Assembly (NCBI GenBank): GCA_018267825.1
Contig: JAFDXR010000010.1
Coordinates: forward strand, 62,001 to 126,000
Length of the DNA: 64,000 nt
Reading direction: 5' to 3'
Source of the DNA: Bacteroidota bacterium
GTDB taxonomy: Bacteria > Bacteroidota > Bacteroidia > B-17B0 > Aurantibacillaceae
Made by a program: the position numbers and the translations under genes. Below, piece after piece: positions 6,850 to 16,257 of the stretch (the first letter of the stretch is position 1; each line of letters starts with the position of its first letter). The notes beneath the pieces were generated by a model. That model worked only from the letters and a program-made list of their open reading frames with translations. It was not told the origin of the DNA and searched no databases.

Positions 6850-9675
6850 ATGCAGAAAATTTATTCCACCCTCGTAGCATCATGTTTATGCACCATGATG
6901 CTTGGCCAGGAGAATACAGAAGGCGTTCGTACCGACTTTAATTCTTCCGTAACAGGCCTTCCGCTCCACGTGAGCTTTGTAAACAAACACCTTGCAGAGT
7001 CCGATTTTCCGGCCTGGATGCAGTCGCAGTATATCAAAAATGATAATGTGACGTTCTATCCATTCAAAACGGAATACGATCAGGTTGGTATGAAACATAC
7101 CAAGTACATGGAGTATTTTAAAGGATACAAAATCGAAGATGCTGTTATCATTTCACACGCAAGAAACCAGGAAATGACAGCATTCAACGGTGAATGGTTT
7201 AAAACTATTTCGCCGCTTAACAGCATCTCCCTCACCGAACAGCAGGCATTGGCATTCGCCCTGAAAAAGGTAAATGCCCAGCATTATAAATGGCAGAATG
7301 AAGCCGAGATTGCCCACAAAAGGGAAGTATTCAATAACCCGAATTTTTCATACGACCCGAAAGGCGAAATTGTTTTACTGCCGGAGATGAATGAAAAAAC
7401 AAAAGAGGTAATATTCCGCTATGCATTTAAATTTAATATTTATGCCGACAAGCCGTTATACCGTGCAGACGTTTATGTGGATGCATCTACAGGAACTGTT
7501 ATAAAAGAGGTAAACCGCATTTGTACAGCTGATGCGGTAGGTACGGCTAATACCAAATACAGCGGCACACAGTCTATTACTACCGATAGTTACACGAGTG
7601 GTTACCGCTTGCGGGAAGCTGGTCGCGGGCAAGGGATTGAGACCTATAACCTGAACAACGGTACGAATTACGTAAATACCGATTTCACAAATACAACCAA
7701 TACATGGACCATTACAACATCGAACCAGGCTGCCACGGATGCACACTGGGGTGCTGAAAAAACATACGATTATTATATGACTACTTATAACCGCAACAGT
7801 ATCGACAATGCCGGTTATAAGTTATTAAGCTATGTGCACTACGATGTGAATTATGTAAACGCATTCTGGGATGGCCAGGAGATGACCTATGGAGACGGTG
7901 ATGTATCACAGGGCTTCACCATTATGACGGCACTTGATGTTTGCGGTCACGAAATCACCCATGGTCTTGTATCTAATACGGCAAATCTGGGAAGTGGTGA
8001 AGCCGGAGCACTCAACGAAGCCTTTGCCGATATTTTTGGTACATGCATCGAATGGTTTGCACGCCCAAGCCAGCACGACTGGATTATGGGAAAAGATATT
8101 ATGCCGAGTGGTACCGGTATCCGTAACATGTCGAATCCGAATGCATTGCAGCAACCCGACACATACCAGGGTACATACTGGGATGCTTCAGGCGAAGTAC
8201 ATACCAACGATGGGCCTTGTATTTATTGGTTCTACTTGCTCTCAGTAGGTGGCAGCGGAACAAACGACAATAGCCAGGCTTACAACGTATCAGGTATAAC
8301 CATGGCTAAGGCATCGGCGATTGCTTACCGTGCTCTTACAACCTACATGACACCAACAACAACCTATGCCAATGTGCGCAACTACACCATTCAGGCTGCG
8401 AAAGATTTATATGGCTCATGTTCCAATGAAGTGGTTCAGACTACTAATGCATGGTATGCAGTGGGTGTAGGAACTCAGTATGTTGCCGGAACCATCAGCC
8501 CGAATTTTGCAGCCGATCAGACATCAACCTGTATTCTGCCTGCAACGGTTAACTTCAGCAATACAACAGCCAATGGCTCTACATTTAAATGGGTGTTTGG
8601 TGATGGTGCAGTAAGCACTGCCACAAACCCTGCCCATACCTACACAGCCAATGGAACATATTCTGTGAAACTGGTTGCTACGGGTTGTGGCACAGTCACC
8701 ACCAAAGACTCTGTATTGAAAACAAGCTATATCACCATCAATGCACCGACATCGGCTACAGGTACAGGAACCTCTATCTGTAACAGTGGAGCCGGTGTAT
8801 TGACAGCAAGCGGAAGCGGCGTAGTGAACTGGTACAATGCAGCTACCGGAGGCACATTGCTGGCAACGGGAAATACCTATACAACGCCAACAATCAATAC
8901 CACCACAACCTATTATGCAGTGAACACAGTAACTCAGACACCTATTTTTGGTGGGCCTGCCACGTATACCACATTTGGCAGCGGTTCCAACTTCAATGGT
9001 TCCACCGGCCGTTATCTGATTTTTGATGTATTGCAACCGTGTACATTAAAAACCGTTGTGGTTGTTGCAAACAGTGCTGGTAACAGGGTTATAGAGCTTC
9101 GTAATTCGAGCGGCACGGTTGTACAATCGGCTACCGTTAATATTGCAACCGGTACCCAAACGGTTACGCTCAATTTCCCAATGACACCGGGCACCAGCTA
9201 TCAGCTTGGAACGGGTTCTACAAGCCTGGTTGATCTCTGGCGTAATAATGCCGGATCCGGTTACCCATACAATATCGGTGGAGCTGTAAACATTACAGGT
9301 GCTGATGCGGGAAGTACATATTATTATTACTTCTACAACTGGCAGGTACAGAAAGCACCATGCCAGGCAAACCCAACAGCGATTACGGCAGTGGTAACTG
9401 TATGTACAGGTATTGATGAGGCCAAGGCATCCGGAAATATCCAGGTATTCCCGAATCCTGCCAGCGATCTACTCACACTTTATGTACCCGAGGATATGCT
9501 GCCGCAAACCAAAGCGATTGAAATGTATGATGCCATGGGTAAACTTGTTTTATCGCAAACCATCCATATGGAACAAACAACTATTCATGTTTCTGATCTT
9601 GCCAGAGGCGTGTACACTTGCCGTATTATTTCATCTGCCAATCAGCAGATTGTAAAACGATTTGTAAAAGAATAA
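6850..9675 (+). CDS. Secreted M4 (thermolysin-like) metalloprotease, T9SS cargo, copy 2
   Basis: A 941-residue paralogue of the preceding gene. Signal peptide, FTP propeptide and M4 domain align along their whole length, with His367-Glu368-xx-His371 in HEITH and Glu390 in ALNEAFADIFG. A PKD domain (about 555-640) follows. Instead of the CUB-like region it has an Ig-like segment with NWYNAATGGTLL (about 645-695) and a beta-rich module (about 700-835) with an ELRNSSGTVV strand and many Tyr residues near its end. A T9SS sorting domain (IQVFPNPASD to KRFVKE) closes it. The shared core with exchanged C-terminal modules points to tandem duplication and domain swapping. A strong terminator follows the stop by about 20 bp. 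Confidence 0.95.
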   Translation: MQKIYSTLVASCLCTMMLGQENTEGVRTDFNSSVTGLPLHVSFVNKHLAESDFPAWMQSQYIKNDNVTFYPFKTEYDQVGMKHTKYMEYFKGYKIEDAVIISHARNQEMTAFNGEWFKTISPLNSISLTEQQALAFALKKVNAQHYKWQNEAEIAHKREVFNNPNFSYDPKGEIVLLPEMNEKTKEVIFRYAFKFNIYADKPLYRADVYVDASTGTVIKEVNRICTADAVGTANTKYSGTQSITTDSYTSGYRLREAGRGQGIETYNLNNGTNYVNTDFTNTTNTWTITTSNQAATDAHWGAEKTYDYYMTTYNRNSIDNAGYKLLSYVHYDVNYVNAFWDGQEMTYGDGDVSQGFTIMTALDVCGHEITHGLVSNTANLGSGEAGALNEAFADIFGTCIEWFARPSQHDWIMGKDIMPSGTGIRNMSNPNALQQPDTYQGTYWDASGEVHTNDGPCIYWFYLLSVGGSGTNDNSQAYNVSGITMAKASAIAYRALTTYMTPTTTYANVRNYTIQAAKDLYGSCSNEVVQTTNAWYAVGVGTQYVAGTISPNFAADQTSTCILPATVNFSNTTANGSTFKWVFGDGAVSTATNPAHTYTANGTYSVKLVATGCGTVTTKDSVLKTSYITINAPTSATGTGTSICNSGAGVLTASGSGVVNWYNAATGGTLLATGNTYTTPTINTTTTYYAVNTVTQTPIFGGPATYTTFGSGSNFNGSTGRYLIFDVLQPCTLKTVVVVANSAGNRVIELRNSSGTVVQSATVNIATGTQTVTLNFPMTPGTSYQLGTGSTSLVDLWRNNAGSGYPYNIGGAVNITGADAGSTYYYYFYNWQVQKAPCQANPTAITAVVTVCTGIDEAKASGNIQVFPNPASDLLTLYVPEDMLPQTKAIEMYDAMGKLVLSQTIHMEQTTIHVSDLARGVYTCRIISSANQQIVKRFVKE

Positions 9676-9694
9676 ACGGTCTTCTGACGTTTTG

Positions 9695-9725
9695 AAGCAC
9701 CACGGCTAACCGTGGTGCTTTTTTT
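9695..9725 (+). terminator. Rho-independent terminator after the M4 pair
   Basis: An 11-bp perfect stem, AAGCACCACGG/CCGTGGTGCTT, with a CTAA loop is followed by a T tract. It lies 20 bp after the stop codon of the second M4 gene. Confidence 0.9.
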
Positions 9726-9849
9726 ATGTTTTAATTTCACCGATATAAGTAAGTAATTCACCGAAACAACTTCAGTTTTTCCCCGTGTTTCTTCAGTATT
9801 GGCGGGTCTAGGAGTCCTATTCTTTTAGTAAAATTCGCCCGGGCTTAAC

Positions 9850-9880
9850 TTGACATTAGGGTATAAATGTTCTATGTTAG
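9850..9880 (+). promoter_or_regulatory. Promoter of the M43 protease gene
   Basis: TTG at 9850-9852 and TATGTTAG at 9873-9880 are 20 bp apart. The -33 side begins TTGACATT, identical to the first M4 promoter, and the leader ends in ACACACATG as at the second M4 gene. The -7 element departs from TAnnTTTG at one of the fixed positions. Confidence 0.5.
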
Positions 9881-9926
9881 TAATGAACAAAAACGTCCTC
9901 ACTCCAAAACGATTAACTAAACACAC

Positions 9927-12900
9927 ATGAAGAAGTCAATAGCTACGTTTGCCTTAGCAGTATCCGGTATGGCCATGATGGGCCAGACACAAACACAGCA
10001 ACCAACAACCCCGCACAGGGTATGCGGTACCATGGATCACCATGCTTATCTGATGCAGAACCGAAAGAACTACGCGGCAGATTATGCACAGTACAACCAG
10101 ATGATCGAGCAGTACATGCAGAGCAATACCTTTCAGGCGTTGCGTACTGCATCTACCACCATTACCATTCCGGTGGTTATTCACGTGGTATACAATACTG
10201 CAGCGCAGAATATTACGGATGCGCAGGCCATTTCCCAATTTTCCGTACTTAATAACGACTTTAATCGTTTAAACGCAGATACAGTAAATACACCCACCGT
10301 GTTTCGCTCGGTAGCAGGCGGTGTAGGGATTAATTTCTGCCTCGCACAGCGCGACCCAAGTGGAAACCCGACTACAGGCGTTATTCACAAGTCGACCACA
10401 GTCACATCGTTCACTACAGATGATAAGGTAAAATATAGTGCACAGGGGGGGGATGATGCCTGGGATGTAACCCGTTACATGAATATCTGGGTGTGCCCGC
10501 TCGCGTCACCGCTCTTAGGTTATGGTGAATTCCCGACAAGCTCCCTGAGTAATACATACGGTCTGGTGCTTAACTACACAGCTACCGGAACCATGGGAAC
10601 CGCACAGGCGCCTTTTAATAAAGGACGTACCGGAACGCATGAATTCGGTCACTGCTTTAACCTGATTCACATTTGGGGAGATGCCGGACAATGCGGCGCC
10701 AGCGACCAATGCCCGGATACTCCTCCGCAAAAAGGTGGTACAACTTCGCCGGCTGGTTGTAATTATGGTACACCGACATTTCCGTGGCAACCAAATACCT
10801 GTACACGCCCGGATGGTGTAGGTGGTGCTAACGTGACCAACACCAATGGTGATATGTTCATGAACTACATGGATTATACGGATGATGCCGTGATGAACAT
10901 CTTTACTAAAAACCAGTGCAGCCGCATGCTGGCTGTTGTTACAACAGCACCATGGAACGTATTGGCAAGCTCTAATGGATGTACACCGGTAAACTCCTAT
11001 GCACTGGATGCTGCCGTAAATCTTATTATTGCCCCATTAAACGGATCATCGACCTGTAACAATAGTGTCACACCAAAAATTGTGTTAGCCAATACCGGTA
11101 CAGTAACAATGACATCCGCAACCATTACCTATAAAATGGATGCGACAGCCAACCAGGTATACAACTGGACAGGTTCCCTGGCACCGAACGGCACAACAAC
11201 ATTAACACTCAATGCTTACACGGGTTTAACCAGTGCTTCGCATACGTTCTCTGTAGTGGTTTCTTCACCAAATGGCGGAACCGATCAGTATACTCCAAAC
11301 AATACACTCACTTCAACGTTCACAATTACAGCAGCTCCTACGGGTTCTGCACTTCCGTTCAGCGAAGGTTTCGAAGGAACCACGTTCGTACCTGCAGGCT
11401 GGACGAAAATTGCAACGAATACACTGAATGCAGCCAATACCTGGACCCGCGTGGCGAATACAACAGGAATACCGGTTACACCGGCTTCAACGGCCTGTGC
11501 ACGGATGGATAATTTCTCCGGAAATACAGATATAACGGGCCAGCGCGATGCCCTCAGGACTCCACCGCTTAATTTCACCGGAGCCAATAGCTCATTGCGC
11601 GTACGCTTCGATGTTTCGCATAGAGTATATAATACATCAACCAACGACTCATTAAATGTGTGGATTTCTACAGATTGCGGCGGAACCTGGTCACGTATCT
11701 ATAATAAAGGAGGCGCCAGTCTGGCTACAGTTACAGGTGCTCAAACAACATCATTTACTCCAACGGCCAATACACAGTGGCGTCGCGATAGTGTGAACCT
11801 TGCTGCATACGCTGGTCAGCCTGTTGTTTATCTGAAGTTTGAATCGGTGAGCGCTTATGGAAATAACGTTTATCTCGATAATATTAATGTAAACTATGTG
11901 CCAACAAACGCTGCACCGGTGGCAAGTTTCTCAACAGCATCGAGCAGCGCTTGTAGCGGTACTGCTGTGCAGTTAACCGACTTGTCTACCAACACACCTA
12001 CAACGTGGGCATGGTCGACCACACCTGCCGGTGGAACTTTTGCTGCCAGCGCCACGGCTCAGAATCCAACTGTAACATTTGCAGCAGCTGGTACATATAC
12101 AGTGAAACTGGTAGCAGCCAATGCCACCGGTTCCAATACGGCCACACAGGTTATTACCGTGAATGCGACTCCAACAGTGAGTGCCACATCGGCCACTGTA
12201 TGTTCCGGGCAAACAGCAACAGTGACAGCATCGGGCGCAACAACCTATGCCTGGAATACCGGCGCTACCACAGCAGCACTTTCTGTAAGCCCATCGGCCA
12301 CTACCGTATATACTGTAACAGGTACAAGTGCAGGTTGTGCTAAAACAGCTACAACTTCTATTACAGTTAAAACAACGCCAACAGTAGCGGTAACATCAGC
12401 TTCTGTGTGTCAGGGGTCGTCTGCAACAATCACAGCATCAGGCGCAACAACTTACAGCTGGAGCACAAGTGCCACAACTGCCAGTATCAGTGTAACACCA
12501 ACAGCTTCGACAGTGTATACAGTGACAGGTACAACCAACGGCTGTACAAATACAAGTACATCGTCGGTAACTGTAACACCTCTTCCATCTGTAAGCGCAA
12601 GCAGTTCTACAATCTGTTCCGGTCAGACAGCCACGGTAACAGCTACAGGCGCCTCAACATACGCCTGGAATACAGGTGCTACAACAGCGGCCTTATCGGT
12701 GAGCCCGGCTACAACAACAAACTACACTGTAACCGGAAGTGCAGCAGGATGTTCTAAAACAGCTACAACAACCATTACGGTTAAAACAACACCAACGGTA
12801 TCTGTTAACAGTGCAACTGTTTGTCAGGGTTCGGCTGCTGCATTAACAGCCAGCGGAGCTTCAACATACAACTGGAATACAGGCGCCACAACAGCGAGTG

Positions 12901-13907
12901 TATCGGTGTCGCCAACAACAACAACATCGTATACAGTTACAGGTACAACCAATGGCTGTACCAATACCAAAGTAACAACTGTAAATGTAAATGCATTACC
13001 AACACTTTCTGTAAACTCTGCAACCATTTGTGCAGGTGGTACAGCCATGTTAAATGCATCGGGCGCGGCAACATATACATGGAGCACAGGATCTAATGCA
13101 AGCAGCATCAGCGTTTCTCCATCATCTACAACCACGTATACCCTCAATGGCCAGTCATCCGCCGGTTGTGCAGGCAGCGCAGTTACATGTATGGTAACAG
13201 TGACAAGTGCACCAAGTATTTCGGTGAACTCATCAACGGTATGTTCTGGTTCTACAGCTACATTGACAGCTGCAGGTGTTACAAGCTACACCTGGAACAC
13301 AGGTTCAACCAGCGCAAGCATTTCTGTTAATCCTTCTGCAACAACGGTTTATACTGTAAGCGGAAATTTATCAGGATGTGCAACAACCGATGTGAAAACA
13401 GCAACAGTAACCGTTAACACTCTTCCGGCTGTTACCCTGTCTCCGATTGCCGGTCCGCTTTGTATCAACAGCCCGGCAACAGCCTTAAACGGTTCTCCTG
13501 CAGGTGGTACATATTCAGGTACGGGTGTAAGCGGAAGCAACTTTGATCCATCTGTGTCAGGTTCAGGAACATTCACTGTAACGTATTTGTACACTGATGT
13601 CAACAACTGTTCGAATTCAGATGCAAAAACAGTTATGGTAAGTAATTGTACAGGCATTCAGGAGCAACAGCTTCCTGCAATCTCTGTGTATCCGAATCCT
13701 GCCCATGATGCATTGAATATCAAAATGACAAACATCAGCGGTAAAGTGGATGTTGAGATTTATGATGCCACAGGTCGTCTCGTATACAATGCTGAGGTAT
13801 CTCAGGATATGATCAGTGTAAATACAGAAGCCTACGCAAAAGGATTATACACCGTGCGTATTAAAGCGCAGGGTAAACAAACCATTACCCGCTTTATAAA
13901 AGACTAG
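9927..13907 (+). CDS. Secreted M43 (cytophagalysin/pappalysin-like) metalloprotease with Ig-like repeats, T9SS cargo
   Basis: A 1326-residue secreted protease. After the signal peptide comes a propeptide and an M43 catalytic domain (about 65-350) with HEFGHCFNLIH, in which His238, His242 and His248 bind zinc and Glu239 is catalytic. The Met-turn MNYMDY lies at 312-317. A CARDB-like region (about 355-475) and an adhesin-like module (about 480-665, TFVPAGW) follow, then a PKD-like domain (about 670-748), six Ig-like repeats of about 70 residues (749-1166), a glycine-rich variant repeat and a T9SS sorting domain (SVYPNPAHDALN onwards). A run of eight G at 10445-10452 lies in frame inside the catalytic region. 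The family is clear; substrates are unknown. Confidence 0.93.
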   Translation: MKKSIATFALAVSGMAMMGQTQTQQPTTPHRVCGTMDHHAYLMQNRKNYAADYAQYNQMIEQYMQSNTFQALRTASTTITIPVVIHVVYNTAAQNITDAQAISQFSVLNNDFNRLNADTVNTPTVFRSVAGGVGINFCLAQRDPSGNPTTGVIHKSTTVTSFTTDDKVKYSAQGGDDAWDVTRYMNIWVCPLASPLLGYGEFPTSSLSNTYGLVLNYTATGTMGTAQAPFNKGRTGTHEFGHCFNLIHIWGDAGQCGASDQCPDTPPQKGGTTSPAGCNYGTPTFPWQPNTCTRPDGVGGANVTNTNGDMFMNYMDYTDDAVMNIFTKNQCSRMLAVVTTAPWNVLASSNGCTPVNSYALDAAVNLIIAPLNGSSTCNNSVTPKIVLANTGTVTMTSATITYKMDATANQVYNWTGSLAPNGTTTLTLNAYTGLTSASHTFSVVVSSPNGGTDQYTPNNTLTSTFTITAAPTGSALPFSEGFEGTTFVPAGWTKIATNTLNAANTWTRVANTTGIPVTPASTACARMDNFSGNTDITGQRDALRTPPLNFTGANSSLRVRFDVSHRVYNTSTNDSLNVWISTDCGGTWSRIYNKGGASLATVTGAQTTSFTPTANTQWRRDSVNLAAYAGQPVVYLKFESVSAYGNNVYLDNINVNYVPTNAAPVASFSTASSSACSGTAVQLTDLSTNTPTTWAWSTTPAGGTFAASATAQNPTVTFAAAGTYTVKLVAANATGSNTATQVITVNATPTVSATSATVCSGQTATVTASGATTYAWNTGATTAALSVSPSATTVYTVTGTSAGCAKTATTSITVKTTPTVAVTSASVCQGSSATITASGATTYSWSTSATTASISVTPTASTVYTVTGTTNGCTNTSTSSVTVTPLPSVSASSSTICSGQTATVTATGASTYAWNTGATTAALSVSPATTTNYTVTGSAAGCSKTATTTITVKTTPTVSVNSATVCQGSAAALTASGASTYNWNTGATTASVSVSPTTTTSYTVTGTTNGCTNTKVTTVNVNALPTLSVNSATICAGGTAMLNASGAATYTWSTGSNASSISVSPSSTTTYTLNGQSSAGCAGSAVTCMVTVTSAPSISVNSSTVCSGSTATLTAAGVTSYTWNTGSTSASISVNPSATTVYTVSGNLSGCATTDVKTATVTVNTLPAVTLSPIAGPLCINSPATALNGSPAGGTYSGTGVSGSNFDPSVSGSGTFTVTYLYTDVNNCSNSDAKTVMVSNCTGIQEQQLPAISVYPNPAHDALNIKMTNISGKVDVEIYDATGRLVYNAEVSQDMISVNTEAYAKGLYTVRIKAQGKQTITRFIKD
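12171..13424 (+). repeat. Six tandem Ig-like coding repeats in the M43 protein
   Basis: Six units of about 209 bp encode residues 749-1166, each with the pattern P(T/S)xxVxxxxVCxG, then a YxWNTG core and a YTVTG strand. Units 1 and 3 share VCSGQTATV/ICSGQTATV and the ending TITVKTT, while units 2 and 4 share VCQGS and TGTTNGCTN. The array therefore probably grew by duplication of a two-unit block of about 415 bp. Units 5 and 6 are more diverged. Confidence 0.85.
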
Positions 13908-13971
13908 CATATCACCATCATGACTGTTCACACACACACTACCAACAGTCAATTAAAACAACACACAGAAT

Positions 13972-14010
13972 AAAGAAGCCCCCTGATTTTTCAGGGGGCT
14001 TCTTTATTTT
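13972..14010 (+). terminator. Strong rho-independent terminator after the M43 gene
   Basis: A perfect 15-bp stem, AAAGAAGCCCCCTGA/TCAGGGGGCTTCTTT, with a TTTT loop is followed by ATTTTTA. The A-rich left side also gives U residues on the other strand, so it may be bidirectional. It ends only about 15 bp before the ATG of folA. Confidence 0.92.
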
Positions 14011-14025
14011 TAGTATTTTCGGGAC

Positions 14026-14523
14026 ATGATTATTGCATTGATTGTTGCGACCGCCAAAAATCATGTTATTGGCCATGATAACCGGCTGATCTGGCATTTG
14101 CCGGCTGACTTGAAATTTTTTAAGTCGACCACGATGGGCTGCCCCGTTATTATGGGACGTAAGACATTTCAATCGATTGGTCGTGTTTTACCAGGGCGTA
14201 AAAATGTGATCATAACACGCGATAGTTCTTTTAATGCAGATAAAGCCTTTGATATAACGGTGGTTAATAGTGTCGGGGCTGCATTGGCAGAAACATCGGG
14301 TTCAGAAAAAGTTTTTATTATCGGGGGCAGTGATATTTACAGGCAAACACTACATCAGGCGCATGAAGTATACAGAACGCTGGTACATCATACCTTTGAT
14401 GGCGATGCTGTTTTTCCGGAACTGGATCCGGGGGAGTTCAGGCTGACATGGGAAGAGGCACATCCTGCCGATGAAAAAAATCAATACGCATATACCTTTC
14501 AGAAATACGAGCGTATCGTATAA
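14026..14523 (+). CDS. folA: Dihydrofolate reductase
   Basis: A 165-residue cytosolic enzyme that reduces dihydrofolate to tetrahydrofolate with NADPH. The N-terminal IIALIVATAKNHVIG strand, the WHLPADLKFFK helix with the active-site Asp28, the MGRKTFQSIG NADPH loop, LPGRKNVIITR and the FIIGGSDIY motif are all present, and the length is normal. The ATG lies about 15 bp after the terminator hairpin of the M43 gene, leaving almost no leader. The nearest -7-like element is TATTTTCG at 14014-14021, which would give a leaderless or nearly leaderless mRNA. It is convergent with the DUF218 gene, 5 bp away. Confidence 0.96.
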   Translation: MIIALIVATAKNHVIGHDNRLIWHLPADLKFFKSTTMGCPVIMGRKTFQSIGRVLPGRKNVIITRDSSFNADKAFDITVVNSVGAALAETSGSEKVFIIGGSDIYRQTLHQAHEVYRTLVHHTFDGDAVFPELDPGEFRLTWEEAHPADEKNQYAYTFQKYERIV

Positions 14524-14528
14524 TGGGT

Positions 14529-15218
14529 TTATTCCTTAAAATCAATGTGTTTACCCCAGGTACCTCTCAGACGCTCCCATTTACTCTGGCGCTCAGGTAA
14601 TGGCACAAAATTCGAAACGCGCAGTTTTTCATAATCAATACTTGGTGTATCGTGCGGTAATGTACGGAGGGTATCAAACAACACCGGAAGGTACTTGATG
14701 TCTTTAACACGGCGCTTCCCAAACCTGAGCAATAACCTGGTCTGGAAGGGATCAGAGGCTAATGCTACTGCATGAAAGTTGTGTGCTTTTGCTATTTTAT
14801 ACCCGTACCATACATTTTCAGTACTGTGCTCGGCCTTTTCTTCGGTAAATACATTTTGCTCAGGCACACCGAGCTTTACAGCATAGGCTTTCATGATCTG
14901 AGCTTCCACAAAAGGCGAATACACGGAGGCTCCGCTCATGATGATGTTTTTTGTATATCCTTTTTTGAAAAGGTGTACTGCCCACAATACACGCATCTGC
15001 ATCACCCGGTCCCAGTATGGTTCAACAAAAGGAACACCGGGAACAATAACTGCGTCGTATTTTTCATGGGCTTTGAGGGCCCGCTTTGTCAGTTTTTCCG
15101 GCGAAGGTTTAAACAGGGCGCAGGAGACCATCAATAAAATAACCCCAATTGCAGGGATGTATAAGGTTGGTTTTACGATGAGCAGGCGGGGAGGGCTGAA
15201 AGTGTTCTTGCGGATCAT
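14529..15218 (-). CDS. DUF218 (YdcF/SanA-like) envelope protein
   Basis: A 229-residue protein with one N-terminal hydrophobic segment (about 18-34) that contains a cysteine in VSCALF, so it is either a membrane anchor or a weak lipoprotein signal. The rest is a DUF218 domain: YDAVIVPGVP, the RVLWAVHLFKKGYTKNIIMSG region, the EEKAEHSTENV motif and a late ALASDPFQTRL strand. DUF218 proteins such as SanA and YdcF are linked to envelope integrity, but no reaction is proven. It starts 3 bp after the upstream HTH gene and is likely cotranscribed with it. Confidence 0.85.
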   Translation of the reverse strand: MIRKNTFSPPRLLIVKPTLYIPAIGVILLMVSCALFKPSPEKLTKRALKAHEKYDAVIVPGVPFVEPYWDRVMQMRVLWAVHLFKKGYTKNIIMSGASVYSPFVEAQIMKAYAVKLGVPEQNVFTEEKAEHSTENVWYGYKIAKAHNFHAVALASDPFQTRLLLRFGKRRVKDIKYLPVLFDTLRTLPHDTPSIDYEKLRVSNFVPLPERQSKWERLRGTWGKHIDFKE

Positions 15219-15221
15219 GGT

Positions 15222-16223
15222 TTAGTGATTTTTTATTCGTTCAATAGCACTGTCAATATGTTTTTCGGTCCGGTTAAAAAACTGGAAACGTTGTTTTTCA
15301 GCCACACCACTGATCAGTGTGCTTTTCCGTTCCAGGTTTTTTACCCAGTGTTCGGTTTCTTCGCAAAACTCGCGATTATTGGTTGTGAGCGAGTTCAGGG
15401 TATTGAATGAAACATACGCATAATTGGACTCGCCGGTTTGCACATAAATACAATTTGTTCCAAGTACCACATCGCTGTTGTAAAGCAGGTATGTATCCTC
15501 GGGCTGACTTTTATCTTTGCGGGTGGTTTCGGCACAGTCGCGTATATATTCAATCATCTGCCGGAATTCTTCCAGAAGTTCAATAGGTACATCTTTGTTT
15601 TTGAAGACTCCGCTATCAAAATAGTATTCCACCTGTTTGGTAGCGGTGAGTATAGTCTCATTGGTCCATATTTCAACGCTGGGAATAGTTTTGTATTCTT
15701 CCAGGATTTTCTGGGCAATTTTCACCTGCTCTTTCGGGATCACACCGTATTCGAACTTTTTACCTTGGTAATCGGGAACATTCAATACACTGCGCTGCCA
15801 GTAAAAAAGCTTAAACTCGATCAGTTTTTTGCTATAAAACGAGAAAAACAGCGGCACTTCTTCTGCCACGTAAAAAATGCGCTTGTCGTGAAACGAATTA
15901 ATGGTTTTGAGATGTGAAAGGATGCGCGAAAGGTAGTGCTCGAAGTTTCCGGCATTATCGGTAAGCTTGGTATAGGTAAAGGTAACCGTATCGCCCAGGT
16001 TCGAAAACACACTATCAATGGATATGGCATATTTTTTTGTCAGCTGAAACACTTCATCAATACTGAGGTCTGTTTCACCACGGATCCGGCGATAGGCACT
16101 ATCGAGGCTTATATCCAGTACGTCGGCCAGTTCTTCGGCCAGTCCAACATTTGGAGGTAGTATTTCTTTCAGTTTTTGAATGAAAACAGATTGTATGGGT
16201 AGGGTTTTAAGCGTTTTAGCCAT
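15222..16223 (-). CDS. HTH (XRE/BetR-like) regulator with a large C-terminal domain
   Basis: A 333-residue cytosolic regulator. Residues about 20-75 form an XRE-like helix-turn-helix (GLAEELADVLDISLDSAYRR, then SIDEVFQLTKKY). The remaining 250 residues are helical, with no cysteine motif or enzyme signature that I recognise. The same architecture recurs in Bacteroidota as poorly characterised transcription factors. The upstream region holds three TGCAAAAA elements and a T6-GC-A6 palindrome that could be its own operator. It is divergent from the 16.4-19.9 kb operon, so it is a candidate regulator of that operon. The effector is unknown. Confidence 0.75.
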   Translation of the reverse strand: MAKTLKTLPIQSVFIQKLKEILPPNVGLAEELADVLDISLDSAYRRIRGETDLSIDEVFQLTKKYAISIDSVFSNLGDTVTFTYTKLTDNAGNFEHYLSRILSHLKTINSFHDKRIFYVAEEVPLFFSFYSKKLIEFKLFYWQRSVLNVPDYQGKKFEYGVIPKEQVKIAQKILEEYKTIPSVEIWTNETILTATKQVEYYFDSGVFKNKDVPIELLEEFRQMIEYIRDCAETTRKDKSQPEDTYLLYNSDVVLGTNCIYVQTGESNYAYVSFNTLNSLTTNNREFCEETEHWVKNLERKSTLISGVAEKQRFQFFNRTEKHIDSAIERIKNH

Positions 16224-16257
16224 TATTTTTTGTAATCGTCAGTAATTAAAGATACGA

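Noticed and set aside
8524-9036. Cysteine-rich antisense frame in the second M4 gene
   Set aside because: High cysteine content is produced by reverse reading of ACA/GCA-rich codons in the forward repeats; no start signal supports it.
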